Assembly (NCBI GenBank): GCA_934149105.1
Contig: CAKPDP010000001.1
Coordinates: forward strand, 124,001 to 188,000
From: an uncultured Bacilli bacterium
GTDB lineage: Bacteria; Bacillota_I; Bacilli_A; RF39; UBA660
Length of the DNA stretch: 64,000 nucleotides
Direction: 5' to 3'
The position numbers and the translations under genes were made by a program. Positions 53,969-61,264 of the stretch are shown in pieces. Numbering within the stretch: the first letter of the stretch is position 1; the number at the start of each line of letters is the position of its first letter. Below the pieces are notes generated by a model. The model was not told the DNA's origin. It worked only from the letters and a program-made list of their open reading frames with translations, and searched no databases.

Positions 53969-54020
53969 TGATACTTGCTTTTTATTAACTATCGTTATAG
54001 AATTATAATAGGTGAAGGAT

Positions 54021-54851
54021 ATGAAGATACCAAATGGATTGTTGTTAGGGACATATGATTTAGATAGTGATAGTAAGTTTGTATGTCTTAAGAAAATGTT
54101 AGAACAAGAAGAAAATGAAGATAAATTAGTAGTTCCTTTAGGAGTTAGTGAAGATAATAAATATCATTATATGGGGTTAGAAGATATTTCATGTTTATTT
54201 GTTACGGGTGAGACTGGAAGTGGAAAGTCAATATTTTTAGATAGTATGATTATATCGCTAATTCTTAAGAATAGTCCTACGGAACTTAAATTTATTATGA
54301 TTGATCCCAAGAGAATAGAACTTAGTTATTATAATGATTTAGAATATATGCATAGTAATGTTGTTAGTGAAGGTAAAACTTCTTATATGAAGATGTTAGA
54401 AGTTAGAAGAGAATATTATAAGAGAATTAAGTTATTAGAGAAAGATAAGAATAGTAATTTTAATAGTTTAATAATAGTAATAGATGAAGCTTGTGATTTA
54501 ATGAAAGTTCAAGGATCTATGGAATTATTAGAAGAAATTACTAGTGATTGTGATAAAGTAAAGATACATATTGTTATTGCTACTAATAGTTATAGTGAAG
54601 AGTATTTTTCTAAAGAATTTATTAAAAATCTTAAATATAAAATTACATTTGATTTAGTTAGTAAAGCTGATGCTACTTTAGTAGGAACAAGAGGATCGCA
54701 GAATTTGATGATACCTGGGGAGGCTATTGCAACTTCAAAGAAACAAAAGATAAGATATAAATTACAGACACCATATATAAGTGATAAAGATATTATGAGA
54801 GTTATTGATTATGTTAGTGGTAATTATGAAAATAAAGTCTCTAAAAATTAA
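54021..54851 (+). CDS. Stand-alone FtsK/SpoIIIE-like motor domain
   Basis: The 276-residue protein has Walker A TGETGSGKS, then the FtsK-specific segment 'ELKFIMIDPKRIELSYYNDL', and Walker B LIIVIDEACDLM. These match the RecA-like motor domain of FtsK/SpoIIIE translocases. It lacks the membrane helices, linker and C-terminal gamma DNA-reading domain, so it is far shorter than FtsK (about 750 or more). It may be a derived DNA pump or a remnant from a mobile element, but it is intact over the motor. ATG 54021 follows AGGTGAAGG. A decayed Fic gene follows. Confidence 0.78.
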   Translation: MKIPNGLLLGTYDLDSDSKFVCLKKMLEQEENEDKLVVPLGVSEDNKYHYMGLEDISCLFVTGETGSGKSIFLDSMIISLILKNSPTELKFIMIDPKRIELSYYNDLEYMHSNVVSEGKTSYMKMLEVRREYYKRIKLLEKDKNSNFNSLIIVIDEACDLMKVQGSMELLEEITSDCDKVKIHIVIATNSYSEEYFSKEFIKNLKYKITFDLVSKADATLVGTRGSQNLMIPGEAIATSKKQKIRYKLQTPYISDKDIMRVIDYVSGNYENKVSKN

Positions 54852-54916
54852 TGTTACTATTAGTAATTTTAGTGAAGAATTAAGAAGTAAGTATGAAAAT
54901 GATTGGAAAAAGCTGA

Positions 54917-55204
54917 CAGGCAGTTAATTTACATATGGCTGTTATTAATATTTATCCCTTTAATGATGTTAATGGTAGGTGTGCAAGATTAATTATGAAT
55001 TATGAACTTATAAAGAATAATTATCCACCAGTATTAATAAATGAAAGTCAGAAAATTTCTTATTATGCAATAATAGAAGAAATTAATGAGGATTTAGATT
55101 ATCTAAATGATCCTTTAGATTTTGGGAATACTAAGATTTTTAATGAAACGATACAACAATTATCTATTTTAACATTTAAGAATATGCAAAAATTTTATAA
55201 ATAA
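54917..55204 (+). pseudogene. Fic-family protein remnant
   Basis: The fragment AVNLHMAVINIYPFNDVNGR aligns with the Fic active-site region 'LH..F..IHPF.DGNGR', and is followed by ARLIMNYELIKNNYPPVLI, a typical Fic continuation. The catalytic His is Tyr and the Gly of GNGR is Val, and the N-terminal half is missing behind stops. Fic proteins add AMP or other groups to target proteins; this copy must be inactive. Confidence 0.8.
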
Positions 55205-55207
55205 TTT

Positions 55208-55248
55208 AAAAAATGGGTAATATTTTGAAAGATAATTACCATTTTTTT
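55208..55248 (+). terminator. Terminator after the Fic remnant
   Basis: AAAAATGGGTAAT pairs with ATTACCATTTTTTT around a loop of about 15 bases. Confidence 0.75.
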
Positions 55249-55328
55249 ATTCTCATTTTTAGTTAGTTAACTTTAGAAAGATGAATTTAAAAGTGTGTTA
55301 AAATAATAAAAGTATGGAAGGTGAAAAC

Positions 55329-57431
55329 ATGGATTTAAGTGAATTAAATAGAAATCAAAGAGAAGCAGTTGAACATATAAATGGACCGATGTTAGTTTTA
55401 GCGGGAGCTGGTAGTGGAAAGACTAAGGTTCTTACTAATAGGATTGCTTATTTAATAGAAAAGGGAGTATTTCCAGGGAATATATTGGCGATTACCTTTA
55501 CTAATAAAGCAGCTAAAGAGATGAAAGATAGGGTTATTAATTTAATAGGGACAGAAGCTTATAATATTCAGATCTCTACTTTTCATTCTTTAGGACTTAG
55601 AATATTAAAAGAGAATTATGAATTATTAGGATATGAAAAGAACTTTGTAATATTAGATTCTGATGATACATTAACGGTTGTTAAAAAAATTATGAAGGAT
55701 ATGAATCTTAATCCGAAGTTTTATAATGCTAAAGTTATTAGAAATAAGATTAGTAGTGCTAAGAATGAACTTATGAGTAAGAGGGAATTTGAAAAGTTAG
55801 AATATGATAAGAATATTGTTAGTATTTATGAAAAATATTCAGATAAGTTAAAGATTAATAATTCAGTTGATTTTGATGATTTACTTATGTTACCTATTAA
55901 ATTATTTAAAGAGTATCCTAGTGTTTTAGAGTCTTATCAAGAGAGGTTTAAATATATACTTATAGATGAGTATCAGGATACAAATGAGGCTCAATATGTA
56001 TTTAGTAAGATGTTAGCTAAGAAATATAGAAATTTATTTGTAGTAGGAGATAACGATCAGGCTATATATGCTTTTAGAGGAGCTAATTTTAAGAATATAT
56101 TGAATTTTGAGAAAGATTATGCGGATTGTAAGACTATTTTATTAGAAGATAATTATAGAAGTACTGAGAATATATTAGAGGCTGCGAATAGTGTTATTAG
56201 GCATAATAAACAGAGAAAAGATAAGAATTTACGTTCTAATAAGGGAAAGGGAGATAAGATTCAGTATATAGTTTGTGATAATGAAAAAGAAGAAAGTAGT
56301 TATGTAGTTAAGGAGATTAAAAAGTTAATTGATGAGGGAGAAAATCCTGAAGAGATAGCAGTTTTATATAGGACTAATGCTCAATCGAGGACTATTGAGG
56401 AAGCAATGTTGAAAGTTAATATTCCTTATAAGATTATAGGTAGTTTTTATTTCTATAATCGTAAAGAGATTAAGGATTTACTATGTTATTTAAGACTTAT
56501 AAATAATCATAATGATGATGTTAGTTTACTTAGATGTATTAATACTCCTAAGAGGGGGATTGGAGATAAGACTATAGAAAATATTACAGAGATGGCTAAT
56601 GAAAGAGGTTGTAGTTTATTTGAGGCTATTGACGAGGGAAAAGAATTAGGATTTAAGAATTTAATTTTGGATATGGCTAAGAAATGTGAGAATTTATCGT
56701 TGACAGAGATGGTAGATTTAGTTTTAGAGAAAAGTGGTATTAAGGCAGAATTAGTTAATACTAAGAGTTTAGATAGTGAAATAAGATTAGAAAACTTGGA
56801 AGAGTTTAAGTCTATTACTAAGAATTATGAAGAAGAATATGGTGTTATATCGCTTGATGACTTCTTAAATGAAATATCTTTGGTTAGTGATGTTTCAGAA
56901 CATGAAGATGGGAAGAATAAAGTTAGTTTAATGACGGTTCATGCTGTTAAGGGCTTAGAGTTTAATTATGTCTTTGTAATAGGAATGGAAGAGGGGATAT
57001 TTCCACATTTTAATGCCATTCAAGAAGGGACTAGTTCTGCTATAGAGGAAGAGAGAAGACTTTGTTATGTGGCTATAACGAGAGCTAAGAAAAAATTATG
57101 GTTATTTAATGCTAAGAGAAGAATGTTATTTGGTAGTACTCAGGTTAATCCTCCTAGTAGATTTATTGAAGAGATTGATGATAAATATATAGAAACTATG
57201 AAGAAGACAACTAATTTGGTTAAGAAAGTTAATACCTTCATTAATAAAAATAATATGTTTAGGAATGATGATATTGATTATAAGGTAGGAGATCATGTTA
57301 GTCATACAGATTATGGAATAGGAGTTGTCGTAGCAGTCGATAAATCTATTATGACAGTAGCATTTCCACATCCAGTGGGAGTAAAGAAATTAATGAAAAA
57401 ACATAAGAGTATATCGAAAGTAGAAGTTTGA
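55329..57431 (+). CDS. pcrA: ATP-dependent DNA helicase PcrA/UvrD
   Basis: This 700-residue superfamily 1 helicase has N-terminal LNRNQREAVEHINGPMLVLA, Walker A AGAGSGKTKVL, motif II IDEYQDTN, motif III GDNDQAIYAFRGA, motif V VHAVKGLEFNYVFV and motif VI AITRAKKKL. PcrA unwinds DNA in repair and plasmid replication and displaces RecA. A Tudor-like C-terminal segment (VGDHVSHTDYGIGVVVAVDK) is present. ATG 55329 with GGAAGGTG is preferred over 55314. It is not followed by ligA, unlike many Bacillota. Confidence 0.94.
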   Translation: MDLSELNRNQREAVEHINGPMLVLAGAGSGKTKVLTNRIAYLIEKGVFPGNILAITFTNKAAKEMKDRVINLIGTEAYNIQISTFHSLGLRILKENYELLGYEKNFVILDSDDTLTVVKKIMKDMNLNPKFYNAKVIRNKISSAKNELMSKREFEKLEYDKNIVSIYEKYSDKLKINNSVDFDDLLMLPIKLFKEYPSVLESYQERFKYILIDEYQDTNEAQYVFSKMLAKKYRNLFVVGDNDQAIYAFRGANFKNILNFEKDYADCKTILLEDNYRSTENILEAANSVIRHNKQRKDKNLRSNKGKGDKIQYIVCDNEKEESSYVVKEIKKLIDEGENPEEIAVLYRTNAQSRTIEEAMLKVNIPYKIIGSFYFYNRKEIKDLLCYLRLINNHNDDVSLLRCINTPKRGIGDKTIENITEMANERGCSLFEAIDEGKELGFKNLILDMAKKCENLSLTEMVDLVLEKSGIKAELVNTKSLDSEIRLENLEEFKSITKNYEEEYGVISLDDFLNEISLVSDVSEHEDGKNKVSLMTVHAVKGLEFNYVFVIGMEEGIFPHFNAIQEGTSSAIEEERRLCYVAITRAKKKLWLFNAKRRMLFGSTQVNPPSRFIEEIDDKYIETMKKTTNLVKKVNTFINKNNMFRNDDIDYKVGDHVSHTDYGIGVVVAVDKSIMTVAFPHPVGVKKLMKKHKSISKVEV

Positions 57432-57455
57432 AAGATCAGATTTTGGTCTTTTTTC
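57431..57455 (+). terminator. Terminator after pcrA
   Basis: AAAGATC (57431-57437) pairs with GGTCTTT (57445-57451) including one G-U pair, followed by TTTTC. Confidence 0.6.
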
Positions 57456-57487
57456 TTTAGAATTACATATAATATAGTGGTGATGGT

Positions 57488-58048
57488 ATGAATTATACTA
57501 TGTTAGTTAATAAGACTAACAAGTTAGATAATGACTATGTACCAAGAGATTTAGTAGTTACTGATAGTTTGTATAAAGATAATATATATTTAAATAAAGA
57601 GTGTTATGATAATTTTAAGAAGATGCAGAGTGATGCTAATTTTTTAGGATATAGAATTGATATTATGAGTGGATATAGAGATTATAAATATCAAGAGAAG
57701 TTATATAATAAATTAGTTTATGAGAAAGGGAATAGTTATGCTAGTATTAGAATAGCTAGTCCTGGGACTTCAGAACATCAGACAGGACTAGCAATAGATT
57801 TTTGTGTGTATTTAGATAACAAATGTTATATAGAAGGAGATATTGAATCATTATTAGAGTGTGAATGGGTGCACAAGAACTGCTATAAATATGGGTTTAT
57901 TGTGAGATATCCTTATGATAAAGAAGAGATTACAGGTTATAGTTATGAGCCTTGGCACATTAGATATGTAGGAAAGATAGCAGAATATTTAATGAAGAAT
58001 AATTTGACATTAGAAGAATATTATAAAGATAATGTTAAAGAGATTTAG
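57488..58048 (+). CDS. D-alanyl-D-alanine carboxypeptidase, VanY family
   Basis: The 186-residue protein has the zinc peptidase core of the VanY/VanX group. It shows SGYRDYKYQEKLYN, the metal ligands in SEHQTGLAIDF and the catalytic Glu/His in YEPWHIRYVG. Such enzymes remove the terminal D-Ala from peptidoglycan precursors. No signal peptide or membrane helix is visible, so it would act in the cytoplasm unless exported unusually. It is not near vancomycin-resistance genes, so a housekeeping role is likelier. Confidence 0.88.
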   Translation: MNYTMLVNKTNKLDNDYVPRDLVVTDSLYKDNIYLNKECYDNFKKMQSDANFLGYRIDIMSGYRDYKYQEKLYNKLVYEKGNSYASIRIASPGTSEHQTGLAIDFCVYLDNKCYIEGDIESLLECEWVHKNCYKYGFIVRYPYDKEEITGYSYEPWHIRYVGKIAEYLMKNNLTLEEYYKDNVKEI

Positions 58049-58113
58049 AAAATGACTTTTAGAGTTGTTTTCTTTTAATATTTAGGGTAAGATAGTGTTT
58101 AGGAAGTGATGTT

Positions 58114-58809
58114 ATGGAGAGGCTTGATAAGGTTATAGCTAGAGAATTAGGATATAGTAGAAATGATGTTAAGAAATTAATTAAAGATAGAAGAATTATG
58201 GTTAATGATGAGATTGTTCTAAAGAGTGATTTAAAGGTAGGAGAGGAAGATAAGATAGTAGTTGATGGAGAAGAGATTGGGATCAATAAGTGTGTTTATT
58301 TAGTGTTAAATAAGCCTCAAGGATATGTATCGGCGACTAAGGACGGGAGAGATGTGACAGTTTTAGATTTGGTTCCTTATGAATATTTACATAGGAATTT
58401 ATTTCCAGTAGGAAGATTAGATAAGGATACGACAGGACTTATGATTATTACTGATGATGGGGAGTTTGCTCATTATTTGTTGACACCTAGGAATCATATT
58501 AAGAAGATGTATAGGGTAGTTATAGATAAAGATATTACTGAAGAGATGGTAAAGGGATTTAGAGAGGGTGTAAAGCTTAATGATGGGGAGTGTAAAATGG
58601 CTCTTCTTGAGAAGATAGATAATAGATCTTGTTATGTAACTTTGACAGAAGGAAGGTATCATCAGATAAAGAGGATGTTTGGATGTTATGGTACTAAGGT
58701 GTTAGAACTTGAAAGAGTTAGGATGGGGGAGCTGGATTTACCTAAGGATCTAGAGAGGGGAGAATGTAGATTACTTAAGGATTATGAGAGGGAACTATTA
58801 CAAAAATAG
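58114..58809 (+). CDS. 16S/23S rRNA pseudouridine synthase, RsuA family
   Basis: The 231-residue protein has an S4 RNA-binding domain at the N-terminus (MERLDKVIARELGYSRNDVK), then the catalytic domain with Asp in GRLDKDTTGLMIITDDG and NKPQGYVSATKDGRDVTVLD. TEGRYHQIKRMFG closes the family pattern. Length and motifs fit RsuA/RluB-type enzymes, which modify one uridine in rRNA; RsuA is likelier at this size. AGGAAGTGATG precedes the start. Confidence 0.88.
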   Translation: MERLDKVIARELGYSRNDVKKLIKDRRIMVNDEIVLKSDLKVGEEDKIVVDGEEIGINKCVYLVLNKPQGYVSATKDGRDVTVLDLVPYEYLHRNLFPVGRLDKDTTGLMIITDDGEFAHYLLTPRNHIKKMYRVVIDKDITEEMVKGFREGVKLNDGECKMALLEKIDNRSCYVTLTEGRYHQIKRMFGCYGTKVLELERVRMGELDLPKDLERGECRLLKDYERELLQK

Positions 58810-58822
58810 TGTTTCTTTTTTA
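58793..58822 (+). terminator. Possible terminator after the pseudouridine synthase gene
   Basis: ACTATT pairs with AATAGT around ACAAA, followed by GTTTCTTTTTT. Confidence 0.5.
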
Positions 58823-58862
58823 TCTAGAGTTTGGTATAATTTAGGTACTTGGTGGTGGTATT

Positions 58863-59234
58863 GTGGATGTTAAGACAATGAATATTATTACAATGGCTTA
58901 TTTAGGAGATGCAGTATATGAATTATATGTTAGAGAATTCTTGATAAAGAAGGGAATTGTCTATGCTGATGATTTACAGAAAGAAGAAGTTAATTATGTG
59001 TCGGCTAAGAGTCAAGCTAATTTTTTGAAGAAGCTTATAGAAGGAGATATTCTTAATGATCTAGAGTTAGATATTGTTAAGAGAGGGAGAAATTATAAAA
59101 GAAATTATCATCCTAAGAATACAGATATAATTACATATAAGATGTCAACAGGATTTGAGGCTATGATAGGGTATTTATATATTAGTGATAGAAAGAGATT
59201 GGAAGAAATATTAAAATTTATAGAGGTGGAATAA
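58863..59234 (+). CDS. mrnC: Mini-ribonuclease III
   Basis: This 123-residue, dimeric RNase III-type nuclease processes 23S rRNA ends. The key NITMAYLGDAVYELYVRE segment carries the catalytic Asp, and YHPKNTDIITYKMSTGFEAM with IGYLY the second acidic site. It has no double-stranded RNA-binding domain, as expected for Mini-III. GTG 58863 follows GGTGGTG. It overlaps rlmB by one base, matching the mrnC-rlmB-sigH order of Bacillus. Confidence 0.93.
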   Translation: MDVKTMNIITMAYLGDAVYELYVREFLIKKGIVYADDLQKEEVNYVSAKSQANFLKKLIEGDILNDLELDIVKRGRNYKRNYHPKNTDIITYKMSTGFEAMIGYLYISDRKRLEEILKFIEVE

Positions 59235-59935
59235 TGTATATATATGGTAAGAATGTAGTTAGGGAGAAGTTAAGTAGTGGCGATAAGATAAGAAAGGCTT
59301 TTGTTAGTGAGAGATTTAGAGATAATGATATTCTTTTAGAATTAAAGAAGAGAAAGATTAAGACTAGTTTTGTTCCAGGAAGAGAGTTAGATAGAAAAGT
59401 AGATGGATTACATCAAGGAATAGTTTTAGAAATAGATGATATTAGGACTTATGCTTTAGAAGAAGTTATAGATAATATTTCTCAAGAATATCCTACTTTG
59501 GTTATGTTAGATCATTTAGAAGATCCTCATAATATAGGGGCTATTATAAGAACATGTGAGGCTTTAGGTGTAGAGGGAATTATTATTCCTAATGATAGAT
59601 GTGCTAGTATTAATGCTACAGTAGTTAAGACGTCGGCTGGTGCAATAGAATATATTCCTATTATTAGAGTAGTTAATTTAGTTCAAACGATTAAGAAATT
59701 AAAAGATAAGGGATATTGGATTATTGGAACAGATATGGAGGGAGAAGATTATACCACCATTGATTATAAGATGCCAGTATGTTTAATTATTGGGAATGAA
59801 GGAAAGGGAATATCTAAATTAGTAGCGGATAATTGTGATTATATGGCTAGTATTCCTATGAAAGGGAAGATTAATAGTCTTAATGCTTCAGTTAGTTTAG
59901 GGATAATTTTATCAGAGATAGTGAGTAAAAGATAA
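59234..59935 (+). CDS. rlmB: 23S rRNA 2'-O-methyltransferase RlmB (TrmH/SpoU family)
   Basis: The 233-residue protein starts YIYGKNVVREKL and has an N-terminal RNA-binding domain (to about 75). A SpoU methyltransferase domain with LDHLEDPHNIGAIIRTCEAL, LIIGNEGKGIS and SLNASVSLGIIL follows; the last segments form the knot that binds S-adenosylmethionine. It methylates a guanosine in 23S rRNA in the family's best-known member. It overlaps both mrnC and sigH by one base each, so translation is coupled. Confidence 0.92.
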   Translation: MYIYGKNVVREKLSSGDKIRKAFVSERFRDNDILLELKKRKIKTSFVPGRELDRKVDGLHQGIVLEIDDIRTYALEEVIDNISQEYPTLVMLDHLEDPHNIGAIIRTCEALGVEGIIIPNDRCASINATVVKTSAGAIEYIPIIRVVNLVQTIKKLKDKGYWIIGTDMEGEDYTTIDYKMPVCLIIGNEGKGISKLVADNCDYMASIPMKGKINSLNASVSLGIILSEIVSKR

Positions 59936-60531
59936 TGGAATATAATGATTATGAATTAGTGACACTAGCTCATGAACATAATGAAGATGCTATTAATATT
60001 CTTTATGATAAATATAGACCTCTTATTATAGGGAAGGCTAAAGAAGTATATAAGAATATTGGTAATAAGGGTGTAGAGTTAGCAGATATGATTCAAGAAG
60101 CTATGATAGGGTTTGAGGAAGCTATTAGAGATTATAATCAAGATGATAAGGCTATTTTTTATACTTTTGTTTGTGTATGTATAGATAGACAATTAATGAG
60201 TGCGGCTTTAAAGTTTTCAAGGGGAAAACATAAGATCCTTAATGAAGCTATTAGTTTTGATGGACTTGCAGATGAGAATAATATTTTAGATTTTATTCCA
60301 GATAATAGTAGTGATCCGTTTTTGAGAATAGTTTCGATGGAGAATAAGGAAGAGATCAGGAAGAGTGCTAAGAAGATATTAACTGATTATGAATATAAGG
60401 TCTTTGAATATAGAATTCAAGGTTATAATAATAAAGATATAGCAATTATGTTAAATAAAGATAGTAAGGCAATTGGGAATACAATTCAGAGAATTAGAAT
60501 GAAGATAAGTAAGATTAAGGAAAGTTGGTAA
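59935..60531 (+). CDS. sigH: RNA polymerase sigma factor, SigH-like
   Basis: The 198-residue protein has sigma-70 region 2 (LYDKYRPLIIGKAKEVYKNI, with DMIQEAMIGFEEAIRDY and FYTFVCVCIDRQL) and region 4 (LTDYEYKVFEYRIQGYNNKD followed by IAIMLN). Size, lack of other regions, and position after rlmB match SigH of Bacillus, which controls post-exponential functions and early sporulation. Whether this organism sporulates cannot be told here. It may instead direct other stationary-phase genes. Confidence 0.85.
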   Translation: MEYNDYELVTLAHEHNEDAINILYDKYRPLIIGKAKEVYKNIGNKGVELADMIQEAMIGFEEAIRDYNQDDKAIFYTFVCVCIDRQLMSAALKFSRGKHKILNEAISFDGLADENNILDFIPDNSSDPFLRIVSMENKEEIRKSAKKILTDYEYKVFEYRIQGYNNKDIAIMLNKDSKAIGNTIQRIRMKISKIKESW

Positions 60532-60535
60532 AAAG

Positions 60536-61099
60536 ATGAAAAAACATATTATAACAGTAGCGGGTGATTTGGCATCAGGTAAAGGGACAGTTACTAAGTT
60601 ATTGGGTGATGATTTGGGATATGAGATATATCGTAATGGAGAATATTTTAGGAAATTAGCTAAAGAGAAGAATATGGGGGTTACGGAATTTAATGAATAT
60701 GTTACAGAACATCCTGAGATAGATAGAGAGATCGAGTTTAGTGCTTCTGAGTATGCTAGAAAGCATGATAATTTGATAGTAGATGCTAGATTAGGATGGT
60801 ATGCAGTTCCAGAATCTTTTAAAGTATATATTAAGGTAGATACTGATGAGGCTGCTAGAAGAGCTTTTAATGATGAGAAAAGAAAAGATACGGAGAATTT
60901 TAATACGATAGAGGAACATAAACAGGATATTATTAAGAGATTTAATTTAGAGAATGAGAGATATTTTAATTTATATAATGTTAGAAAAGATGATATGGAT
61001 AATTATGATTTTGTTATAGATTCTACGGATAAGACACCATTAGAAGTAAAGGAATTGATATTGTTAGAATATAATAATTGGTTAAGAGAAAGAGATTAA
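60536..61099 (+). CDS. Cytidylate kinase-like protein
   Basis: The 187-residue protein has P-loop TVAGDLASGKGTV at the N-terminus, YRNGEYFRKLAKEKNMGVTE, and LIVDARLGWYAVPESFKVYI. These resemble the short archaeal-type cytidylate kinase family (Cmk_2/AAA_33) rather than the larger bacterial Cmk. It probably phosphorylates CMP or dCMP. It starts five bases after sigH and is the last gene of this run before a terminator. Confidence 0.78.
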   Translation: MKKHIITVAGDLASGKGTVTKLLGDDLGYEIYRNGEYFRKLAKEKNMGVTEFNEYVTEHPEIDREIEFSASEYARKHDNLIVDARLGWYAVPESFKVYIKVDTDEAARRAFNDEKRKDTENFNTIEEHKQDIIKRFNLENERYFNLYNVRKDDMDNYDFVIDSTDKTPLEVKELILLEYNNWLRERD

Positions 61100-61125
61100 A
61101 CTTAGTATAAATAATAATCAAAAGA

Positions 61126-61159
61126 TAAAAATATTAATAAAAGATATTTTTATTTTTTT
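61126..61159 (+). terminator. Terminator before uvrA
   Basis: TAAAAATAT (61126-61134) pairs with ATATTTTTA (61144-61152), followed by seven T. Confidence 0.8.
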
Positions 61160-61164
61160 GAGTG

Positions 61165-61193
61165 TTTACAGAAACATTTGTTTGTGATATACT
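61165..61193 (+). promoter_or_regulatory. Promoter for uvrA with SOS-like box in the spacer
   Basis: TTTACA (61165-61170), 17 bases, TATACT (61188-61193). The spacer holds AAACATTTGTTT (61172-61183), the AAAC-N4-GTTT motif also found at recA. A repressor there would block the polymerase directly. Confidence 0.7.
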
Positions 61194-61264
61194 GGTGGTA
61201 GTATTTGGTTATTGATTTATTTAGAAAACCAGATATAATATATGTTTGAAAAGTTGGTGATATT

